A DNA stretch of 11,366 nt from an uncultured Eubacteriales bacterium. GTDB taxonomy: Bacteria; Bacillota; Clostridia; Christensenellales; CAG-138. The stretch spans positions 1 through 11,366 of the forward strand of contig UQOG01000061.1 of NCBI GenBank assembly GCA_900542615.1, given 5' to 3'. Made by a program: the position numbers and the translations under genes. Below, piece by piece: positions 5,220 through 11,366 of this stretch; the first letter of the stretch is position 1; the number at the start of each line of letters is the position of its first letter. The notes under the pieces were generated by a model. It did no database searches and was not told the DNA's origin. It worked only from the letters and a program-made list of their open reading frames with translations.

Positions 5220-8189
5220 ATGTCCGAACGCATGACCCCCATCCCCTTTGAAAAGCTGATGGCCTGGCTCCTTGCGGAGCATAAAGCCACAGGCGCGGCC
5301 TTTGGCGTGCCTGCCCCCTATGTAAAAAAGGATACCGCCAAGGTGCTGCCCCTGTTTGGGGAAAAGCTGGAGACCCCCTTCGGCCCGGCGGCGGGCCCCA
5401 ACACCCAGCTGGCCCAGAACCTGATTGCCTCCTATTACGCCGGCGCCCGCTTCTTCGAGCTCAAGACCGTCCAGAAGATGGACGGCGAGGAGCTGGCCGC
5501 CTGCATCGCCCGGCCTTGTATCCTGGCCGCGGACGAGGGCTATAACTGCGAATGGTCCACCGAGCTCACCGTGCCCCAGGCCATGGAGGAATACATCAAG
5601 GCCTGGTTCGCCCTGCGGTTCATGGCCCATGCCTGGGGCCTGGGCGCCCCGGACGGGTTCATGTTCAACATCAGCGTGGGCTACGACCTGGCCGGCATCC
5701 AAACCCCCAAGCTTCAGGCCTTCATCGACGGCATGAAGGACGCCTCCCGCACCGCCATCTTCCAGGAATGCGTGGAGGTCATGTGCCGCCTGTTCCCCGA
5801 GGACGCGGATTTTTACCGCAATACCCCCGCCCGCATCGTCACCGGGGTCACCGTATCCACCCTCCACGGCTGCCCGCCAGGGGAGATCGAGGCCATCGCC
5901 TCCTATCTTATCACGGAAAAGGGTCTCAATACCTTTGTCAAGTGCAACCCCACCATCCTGGGCTACGAATGGGCCCGCAAGCGCATGGACGATATGGGCT
6001 ACGACTACGTATCCTTTACGGACCTGCACTTTAGGGAGGACCTCCAATGGGAGGACGCGGTGCCCATGTTCCGCCGGCTCCAGAAGCTGGCCAAGGAACA
6101 TGGACTAGAATTCGGCCTGAAGCTGTCCAATACCTTCCCCGTGGACGTGAAGGCTGGGGAGTTGCCCAGCCAGGAAATGTATATGAGCGGCCGGGCGGAA
6201 TTCCCCCTCACCGTGGAAATGGCCCGCCGCTTTGCCACGGAATTCCAGGGCAGCCTTCGCCTCTCCTATTCCGGCGGGGCGGACTATTTCAACATCGCCC
6301 AGCTCTACGACGCGGGGATCTGGCCCATCACCATGGCCACCACCCTGCTAAAGCCCGGCGGCTATAGCCGATTCCGGGATATGGGCCTAATGTTCGATGA
6401 AAAGCCCTTCCAGCCCTTTACCGGGGTGGACTTCCTGGCCCTGGGCCGCCTGAGCGACAGCGTATACGGAGACCCCCATTACCAAAAGCCCGTCAAGCCC
6501 TTGCCCTCCCGGAAGCTGGGTGAGCAGGTGCCCCTGCTGGATTGCTTTACCGCCCCCTGCAAGGACGGCTGCCCCATCGGCCAGGATATCCCGGAATATA
6601 TCCAGCTGTGCGGCCAAGGGAAATACCGGGAAGCCTTGGAGGTCATCACGGAAAAGAACCCCTTGCCCTTTATCACCGGCACCATCTGCGCCCACCGGTG
6701 CATGGATAAATGTACCCGCCACTTCTACGAGGAGCCGGTGCAGATCCGGGCCGCCAAGCTCCAGGCCGCCCAGGGCGGCTACGACGCCCTGATGGCCGGC
6801 CTAAAGGCTCCGGAAAAGAAGCAGGGCCCCAAGTGCGCCGTTATCGGCGGGGGCCCGGGGGGCATTGCCGCAGGCTATTTCCTGGCCCGGGCCGGCTTGC
6901 CGGTGACGGTGTTTGAAAAGGAAGCCCAGCCCGGCGGCGTGGTGCGGTATGTGATCCCCTCCTTCCGCATTGGCCTGGACGCCATCGAAAAGGACGTGGC
7001 CCTGGCCAAAGCCATGGGCGCGGAATTCGTCTGCGGCAAGCCCGCCCCTTCCCGGGCGGAGCTGGAAGCCCAGGGCTACGAATACATCCTGCTGGCCGTG
7101 GGCGCGGAAAAGCCCAGCCGCCTGACCATCCCCGGCCGGGTATATAACGCCGTCGAATTCCTGCGGGCCTATAAGCAGGATCCCGCCAGCCTGGCCCTAG
7201 GCAAGTCCGTGGCCGTGGTGGGCGGCGGCAATACCGCCATGGACGCGGCCCGGGCCGCCAAAGCCGCCCCCGGGGTGGAGCGGGTGACCCTGGTATACCG
7301 CCGCACCAAGAAGTACATGCCCGCCGACGCGGAGGAGCTGGAACTGGCCATCCGGGACGGGGTGGAATTCGCGGAGCTGCTTTCCCCCGAAAAGCAGGAA
7401 GCCGGGGCCCTCACCTGCCGGCGCATGGTGCTGGGAGATCCGGATGAGAGCGGCCGCCGCCGGCCGGTGGAGACCGAGGAGCGGGTACAGATCCCTGCGG
7501 ATTCGGTCATCGCCGCCCTGGGCGAAGGGGTGGACGCCGACCTGCTGGCAGCATACGGGGTAGCCGTGGACGCCAAGGGCCGGGCCCCCTTCCGGAACGG
7601 CAACGTATTCGTGGCCGGAGACGCCCACCGGGGCCCCGCCACGGTGGTGGAGGCCATCGCGGACGCCAAGGCCTTTGCCGAGGTGGTGCTGGGCGAAGCC
7701 CATGCCTATGGCATCCCTGCGGAAGCCCAGGTGCCCTATGCCGACTGCCTGGCGCGCAAGGGCCATCTCCAATACGCCCGGAACGCCGGCTGCGAGGCCG
7801 AACGCTGCCTCAATTGCCATACCGTGTGCGAGGCCTGCGTCACCGTGTGCCCCAACCGGGCCAACGTGGCCATCCAGGTGCCGGGGCACGCCATGCGGCA
7901 GATCCTACATGTGGATTACCTGTGCAACGAGTGCGGCAACTGCGCTGCCTTCTGCCCCTATGACAGCGCTCCCTACAAGGATAAATTCACCTATTTTGCC
8001 AACGAAGCCGACTTTAACGACAGCGAAAACCAGGGCTTTATGGTGGTATGCCCCAAGTGCCCGGTGGTGAAAGTACGCCTTGGCGGCAAGGTGGAGGAAT
8101 ACGACCTGAGCAAGCCGGACAACGGTCTTTACAAGGGCTTGGAGGTGCTTATCCTCACCGTGCTCAAGGATTACGCCTATCTGCTTTGA
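5220..8189 (+). CDS. ygfK: Iron-sulfur flavoprotein YgfK (putative selenate reductase subunit)
   Basis: A 989-residue soluble multidomain oxidoreductase. Residues about 1-420 are a dihydroorotate-dehydrogenase-like barrel (TPFGPAAGPN at 52-61; SGGADYFN at 351-358). Next comes a [4Fe-4S] module like that of glutamate synthase beta and dihydropyrimidine dehydrogenase (C442, C447, C451; then C490, C494, C498). An FAD site (GGGPGG, 543-548), a second nucleotide site probably for NAD(P)H (GGGN, 668-671) and AGD (799-801) follow. A ferredoxin-like tail carries C863, C866, C870, C873, C877 and C902, C905, C908, C912. Domain order is a rearranged dihydropyrimidine dehydrogenase. E. coli YgfK is linked to selenate reduction, but its place in purine clusters suggests a purine-ring redox step or electron transfer to the neighbouring molybdoenzyme. 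The start is ATG, 8 bases after AAGGAGG. Confidence 0.93.
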   Translation: MSERMTPIPFEKLMAWLLAEHKATGAAFGVPAPYVKKDTAKVLPLFGEKLETPFGPAAGPNTQLAQNLIASYYAGARFFELKTVQKMDGEELAACIARPCILAADEGYNCEWSTELTVPQAMEEYIKAWFALRFMAHAWGLGAPDGFMFNISVGYDLAGIQTPKLQAFIDGMKDASRTAIFQECVEVMCRLFPEDADFYRNTPARIVTGVTVSTLHGCPPGEIEAIASYLITEKGLNTFVKCNPTILGYEWARKRMDDMGYDYVSFTDLHFREDLQWEDAVPMFRRLQKLAKEHGLEFGLKLSNTFPVDVKAGELPSQEMYMSGRAEFPLTVEMARRFATEFQGSLRLSYSGGADYFNIAQLYDAGIWPITMATTLLKPGGYSRFRDMGLMFDEKPFQPFTGVDFLALGRLSDSVYGDPHYQKPVKPLPSRKLGEQVPLLDCFTAPCKDGCPIGQDIPEYIQLCGQGKYREALEVITEKNPLPFITGTICAHRCMDKCTRHFYEEPVQIRAAKLQAAQGGYDALMAGLKAPEKKQGPKCAVIGGGPGGIAAGYFLARAGLPVTVFEKEAQPGGVVRYVIPSFRIGLDAIEKDVALAKAMGAEFVCGKPAPSRAELEAQGYEYILLAVGAEKPSRLTIPGRVYNAVEFLRAYKQDPASLALGKSVAVVGGGNTAMDAARAAKAAPGVERVTLVYRRTKKYMPADAEELELAIRDGVEFAELLSPEKQEAGALTCRRMVLGDPDESGRRRPVETEERVQIPADSVIAALGEGVDADLLAAYGVAVDAKGRAPFRNGNVFVAGDAHRGPATVVEAIADAKAFAEVVLGEAHAYGIPAEAQVPYADCLARKGHLQYARNAGCEAERCLNCHTVCEACVTVCPNRANVAIQVPGHAMRQILHVDYLCNECGNCAAFCPYDSAPYKDKFTYFANEADFNDSENQGFMVVCPKCPVVKVRLGGKVEEYDLSKPDNGLYKGLEVLILTVLKDYAYLL

Positions 8190-8201
8190 TCCCCCCCTTT
8201 T

Positions 8202-8226
8202 GCGCCCAGGCCGCCGGCCTGGGCGC
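8202..8226 (+). repeat. Strong inverted repeat between ygfK and the xanthine dehydrogenase gene
   Basis: A perfect 11-bp GC-rich stem, GCGCCCAGGCC with GGCCTGGGCGC, closes a three-base loop (GCC), 13 bases after the ygfK stop. No T run follows on either strand, so it is not a standard terminator. It may protect or delimit the upstream mRNA, act as a weak attenuator, or mark a processing site. The rest of the 116-bp gap (8190-8305) contains a poor promoter-like TATGAT (8275-8280) without a convincing -35 box. Confidence 0.65.
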
Positions 8227-8289
8227 CTGCCGGCATATAGACCCCTTCCGGTTTTGGGCCCCGCCCTTGCCGAGTATGATTGAATGACG

Positions 8290-8295
8290 AAAGGA
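8290..8295 (+). promoter_or_regulatory. Weak ribosome binding site of the xanthine dehydrogenase gene
   Basis: AAAGGA sits 10 bases before the ATG at 8306. It is clearly weaker than the AGGAGG sites of the other genes in the window. With the preceding hairpin, this suggests the dehydrogenase is made at a different level from SsnA and YgfK. Confidence 0.5.
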
Positions 8296-8305
8296 TTCTC
8301 AAACC

Positions 8306-10858
8306 ATGGCAACCTTCACCGTAAACGGTCAGACCGTGACCGTGGAACAAAATCAAAAACTCATGCGCTATCTGCGGGACACCCTGCACCTGACCTCTGT
8401 GAAGGACGGTTGCAGCGAAGGCGCTTGCGGCACCTGCACCATCCTCATCGACGGCAAGGCCGTCAAATGCTGCGTCCAGCAGACCGACCGCATGGAGGGC
8501 AAGACCATCCTGACGGTGGAAGGCCTTTCGGACTTTGAAAAGGACGCGTACACCTATGCCTTTGGCGAGGCAGGGGCCGTGCAGTGCGGTTTCTGCATCC
8601 CAGGCATGGTCATGTGCGCCAAGGCCCTGCTGGATCAAAACCCTAGCCCTACCCGGCAGGAAATCGCCCACGCCCTGCGCAATAACATCTGCCGCTGCAC
8701 CGGCTATGTGAAAATCATGGACGCGGTGGAGCTGGCCGCCAAGATTTTGCGGGAAGGCAAGATCCCCCAAGTCCCCCAGGAATGGAAGGTGGGCGCCCGG
8801 GTACACCGGCTGGATGTGCGGGAAAAGGTGCTGGGCTATGGGGAATATACCGACGACCTGTACCTGCCCGGCATGGTCCATGCCAGCGCCGTGCGCTCCG
8901 CCTACCCCCGGGCCCGGGTGTTGGCCATCCATAAGGAAGAAGCCCTGGCCTTACCCGGGGTATTGGGGGTGTTCACTGCCGACGATATCCCCGGCCTGGT
9001 AAAGGTGGGCCACCTGAAGCGGGACTGGTTCGCCCTGGTGCCCGTAGGGGAGATCACCCATTACCTGGGGGACGCCATCTGTCTGGTGGTGGCGGAGACC
9101 CCGGAGATCCTCCAGCAGGCCAAGGCCCTGGTGAAGGTGGATTACGAGGCGCTTGTACCCGTCACCTGCCCGGCGGAAGCCATGGCGGACGACGCCCCCC
9201 AGCTGCATCCCGGCGGCAACCTGCTGGCCCATAAGCAGGTACACCGGGGAGACGCCCGCAAAGCCATCGCCAATTCCCGCTATGTGGTGGGAGGCACCTT
9301 CCATACCCCCTTTACGGAGCACGCCTTCCTGGAGCCGGAATGCGCGGTAGCCCTGCCCAAGGGGGACGGGGTGCTGATCTACACCTCGGACCAGGGCACC
9401 TACGACACCCAACACGAAACCGCCCCCATGTTGGCCATGGGCAAGGAGCAGGTGATGGTGGAAAACAAGCTGGTAGGCGGCGGCTTTGGCGGCAAGGAGG
9501 ACGTAACGGTGCAGCACCATGCGGCCCTATGCGCCCTGTTGACCGGCCGGCCGGTGAAGTGCAAGCTCACCCGCCAGGAAAGCATCCTGGTCCATCCCAA
9601 GCGCCACCCCATGGATATGGAATTCACCCTGGGCTGCGATGAAAACGGCATCATCCAGGGGGTAAAGGCCAAGGTGGTGGCGGATACCGGCGCCTACGCC
9701 AGCCTGGGCGGCCCGGTGCTGGAGCGGGCCTGTACCCATGCGGCCGGCCCCTACAACTATCAGAACTTCGAGATCGACGGCTATGCCTGGTATACCAACA
9801 ATCCGCCCGCTGGGGCTTTCCGAGGCTTTGGGGTGACCCAGACCTGCTTTGCCATCGAGACCCTGCTCAACGAAATGGCGGAAAAAGTAGGCATCTCCCC
9901 CTGGGAGATCCGCTACCGCAACGCCATCCGTCCCGGCCAGACCCTCCCCAACGGCCAGATCGTGGATGATTCCACCGGCTTGGCGGAGACCCTGGAGGCG
10001 GTAAAGGAACAATTCGAAAGCGCCAAATATGCGGGCATCGCCTGCGCCATGAAAAACGCCGGCGTAGGCGTGGGCATTCCGGATACGGGCCGGGTGCGGC
10101 TCTATGTGAAGGACGGCAAGCTGGAGATCCACGCAGGGGCCAGCTGCATCGGCCAGGGCCTGGGCACGGTGCTGGTGCAGATCGTATGCGAGGCTACGGG
10201 GCTCCCCCGGGAGCAGGTGGTCTATATGCCCGCCAACACCTACGATTCCCCGGACAGCGGCACCACCTCCGGTTCCCGCCAGACCCTCATCACCGGCGAG
10301 GCGGCCCGCCGGGCCTGCCTGTTGTTCAACGACGCCCGGTATGACCGCTCCTTGGAGGAGATGGACGGGGAGGAATACTATGGCCATTACCTGGCCCGCA
10401 CCGACCCCCTGGGCAGCGACAAGCCCAACCCGGTGAGCCATGTGGCCTACGGCTACGCCACCCAGGTGGCCATCCTGGGGGAGGACGGCAGGCTGCAAAA
10501 GCTCATCGCCGCCCACGACGTGGGCAAGGCGGTCAATCCCCTATCCGTAGAGGGCCAAATCGAAGGCGGCGTGGTGATGAGCATGGGCTTTGCCCTTACG
10601 GAAGCCTATCCCCTGGAAAACTGCAAGCCCACGGCCAAATACGGCACCCTGGGCCTGTTCCGGGCGGATATGATCCCGGAGGTCCAGGCGGTCATCGTGG
10701 AAAAGCCCGGCATCCGCCAAGCCTATGGCGCCATCGGCCTAGGCGAGATCACCTCCATCCCCACCGCCCCCGCCATTGCCGACGCCTATTACCGCCTCAC
10801 CGGCGAACGGGAATTCAGTCTGCCGCTGAAGAACACCCCCTACGCACCCAAGAAATAA
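8306..10858 (+). CDS. xdhD: Selenium-dependent xanthine dehydrogenase, fused [2Fe-2S] and molybdopterin subunits
   Basis: An 850-residue soluble molybdenum hydroxylase. Residues 1-150 hold two [2Fe-2S] clusters: C36, C41, C44 and C55/C56, then C94, C97, C129 and C131. From about 160 onward is the molybdopterin-binding part with GGGFGGKE (391-398), FRGFG (505-509) and GLGE (811-814), whose E814 is the expected catalytic base. E343 (FLEPEC) and R506 align with the purine-contacting Glu and Arg of xanthine oxidase, supporting hydroxylation of a purine, or the reverse reduction of urate. There is no FAD domain, so a separate flavoprotein must pass electrons on. The family is thought to carry labile selenium on molybdenum rather than selenocysteine; the frame contains no internal TGA. 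It is last in the rightward operon. The symbol follows the E. coli counterpart, which is longer. Confidence 0.9.
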   Translation: MATFTVNGQTVTVEQNQKLMRYLRDTLHLTSVKDGCSEGACGTCTILIDGKAVKCCVQQTDRMEGKTILTVEGLSDFEKDAYTYAFGEAGAVQCGFCIPGMVMCAKALLDQNPSPTRQEIAHALRNNICRCTGYVKIMDAVELAAKILREGKIPQVPQEWKVGARVHRLDVREKVLGYGEYTDDLYLPGMVHASAVRSAYPRARVLAIHKEEALALPGVLGVFTADDIPGLVKVGHLKRDWFALVPVGEITHYLGDAICLVVAETPEILQQAKALVKVDYEALVPVTCPAEAMADDAPQLHPGGNLLAHKQVHRGDARKAIANSRYVVGGTFHTPFTEHAFLEPECAVALPKGDGVLIYTSDQGTYDTQHETAPMLAMGKEQVMVENKLVGGGFGGKEDVTVQHHAALCALLTGRPVKCKLTRQESILVHPKRHPMDMEFTLGCDENGIIQGVKAKVVADTGAYASLGGPVLERACTHAAGPYNYQNFEIDGYAWYTNNPPAGAFRGFGVTQTCFAIETLLNEMAEKVGISPWEIRYRNAIRPGQTLPNGQIVDDSTGLAETLEAVKEQFESAKYAGIACAMKNAGVGVGIPDTGRVRLYVKDGKLEIHAGASCIGQGLGTVLVQIVCEATGLPREQVVYMPANTYDSPDSGTTSGSRQTLITGEAARRACLLFNDARYDRSLEEMDGEEYYGHYLARTDPLGSDKPNPVSHVAYGYATQVAILGEDGRLQKLIAAHDVGKAVNPLSVEGQIEGGVVMSMGFALTEAYPLENCKPTAKYGTLGLFRADMIPEVQAVIVEKPGIRQAYGAIGLGEITSIPTAPAIADAYYRLTGEREFSLPLKNTPYAPKK

Positions 10859-10863
10859 ACGTA

Positions 10864-10890
10864 AAAGAGCACCCCTTTGGGGTGCTCTTT
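10864..10890. terminator. Bidirectional terminator between xdh and mocA
   Basis: A perfect 12-bp stem, AAAGAGCACCCC with GGGGTGCTCTTT, closes a TTT loop. The rightward tail is short (TTT then C). The leftward strand ends in TTTT, slightly better. It starts 6 bases after the xdh stop codon, and its right end shares position 10890 with the TGA stop of the convergent gene. One hairpin therefore serves both transcripts. Confidence 0.85.
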
Positions 10891-11366
10891 CATATCTGTC
10901 TATCCTCTTGTACCGCGGCCAGCGCCTCCACCGTATCCACATCCCGCAGCTCCGCCGCGGACGTCTCATACAGCAGCAGCGCGTCCGGGTGGGCCTTGAT
11001 GACCACGTTGCCGCCCACATCGCCCTCCAGCGCCATCAGCTCCGGGAAAAACTTCCGGGGAAAGATGCACGGGTTGCCCCGCACGCCGTTATGGGCCAGG
11101 CCCACGATATGGTCCGGATGCGTCCGGAAATATTCGAGCTCCCGCCGCACCGTCTCCTGCTCCAGAAGCGGCTGGTCCGCCACCTGATATAGAATAGCGC
11201 CGCAGCCCGCCATGGCCTCGGTGCCCAGACGCACCGTGCGGCTCAGTCCGTCCTCCGGACGGTCGTTCCGCACCACCGTGAAGCCGAATTCCTCTGCCAG
11301 CGCCGCGGCGGCATCGTACTGCGTCACCACCGTCACCTGCGCGAATTCCTCCGCCGGCACCGCCTC
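10890..11366 (-). CDS. mocA: Molybdenum cofactor cytidylyltransferase, MocA/YgfJ type (partial, N-terminus outside window)
   Basis: The C-terminal 158 residues of a MobA/MocA-like nucleotidyltransferase. Visible family features are EDGLSRTVRLG (the GLS...G motif), the metal-binding ADQPLL segment, GNPCIFP, GDVGG and the late DVDTVE motif. MocA proteins transfer CMP to molybdopterin to make the cytosine dinucleotide cofactor used by xanthine-dehydrogenase-type enzymes, so this gene likely matures the neighbouring dehydrogenase. The YgfJ branch is often found beside selenium-dependent molybdenum hydroxylases. The frame is open to the window edge. A GTG near 11358-11360 is not taken as the start because the N-terminal nucleotide-binding loop (about 35-40 residues) would be missing. 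It is convergent with xdh, so it belongs to another transcript. The molybdenum cofactor assignment is firm; MocA versus YgfJ is not resolved. Confidence 0.82.
   Translation of the reverse strand, partial: EAVPAEEFAQVTVVTQYDAAAALAEEFGFTVVRNDRPEDGLSRTVRLGTEAMAGCGAILYQVADQPLLEQETVRRELEYFRTHPDHIVGLAHNGVRGNPCIFPRKFFPELMALEGDVGGNVVIKAHPDALLLYETSAAELRDVDTVEALAAVQEDRQI

Noticed and set aside
4626..6101. 491-codon open frame on the minus strand
   Set aside because: It is a shadow of ssnA and ygfK, spans their junction, and shows no domain or credible ribosome binding site.
8191..8226. Intrinsic terminator between ygfK and xdh
   Set aside because: The stem is strong, but no T run follows it on the plus strand; the T/C-rich run lies before the stem.
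8275..8280. Separate promoter for xdh with -10 TATGAT
   Set aside because: No acceptable -35 hexamer lies at 16-18 bases; the best options are GC-rich or at 15 bases, so it is not listed as a feature.
9527..10516. 329-codon open frame on the minus strand
   Set aside because: It is antisense to the molybdopterin part of xdh, which has full catalytic motifs in the other frame.
11358..11360. GTG as the start of the mocA-like gene
   Set aside because: The nucleotide-binding N-terminus of the family would be missing and the frame remains open to the window edge, so the true start lies outside.

Overview
The window looks like a chromosomal segment of a GC-rich anaerobic Clostridia-type Firmicute, possibly a gut Oscillospiraceae-like lineage. 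This is inferred from strong AGGAGG-type ribosome binding sites, GC-rich third codon positions, short intergenic gaps, U-tailed hairpin terminators, and a set of genes typical of anaerobes that use purines and selenium/molybdenum enzymes. No mobile element, tRNA, rRNA or CRISPR array was seen.

Layout: two divergent arms leave a 466-bp control region (about 3392-3857). The left arm reads leftward: a PAS/HTH regulator of the YheO type (2750-3391), a YgeY-type M20 metallohydrolase (1341-2702, GTG start) and a YgeW-type knotted carbamoyltransferase (117-1310), closed by an intrinsic terminator (39-73). The right arm reads rightward: the aminohydrolase SsnA (3858-5198), the large iron-sulfur flavoprotein YgfK (5220-8189) and a fused [2Fe-2S]/molybdopterin selenium-dependent xanthine dehydrogenase (8306-10858), closed by a hairpin terminator (10864-10890). 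That terminator is shared with a convergent, partial MocA/YgfJ-type molybdenum cofactor cytidylyltransferase running off the right edge (10890-11366).

Together these genes match the ygeW-ygeY-ygfK-ssnA-xdhD group known from the E. coli yge/ygf region and from anaerobes, which has been linked to anaerobic purine and uric acid breakdown. A reasonable working model is this: the xanthine dehydrogenase and YgfK carry out redox steps on the purine ring, SsnA and YgeY hydrolyse ring or ureido C-N bonds, YgeW moves or releases a carbamoyl group, and MocA matures the molybdenum cofactor of the dehydrogenase. The regulator, co-directional with ygeY-ygeW, probably senses a ligand and controls both arms. 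Usual partners not in the window are a diaminopropionate ammonia-lyase (ygeX), a hydantoinase (hyuA), a carbamate kinase, an FAD subunit for the dehydrogenase (ygfM) and a purine permease.

The least explained parts are non-coding. One is a ~263-nt leader before ssnA, with a long bulged hairpin followed by a C-rich tract. Another is a pair of A/T tracts two helical turns apart between the divergent promoters. The third is a strong hairpin between ygfK and the dehydrogenase gene.
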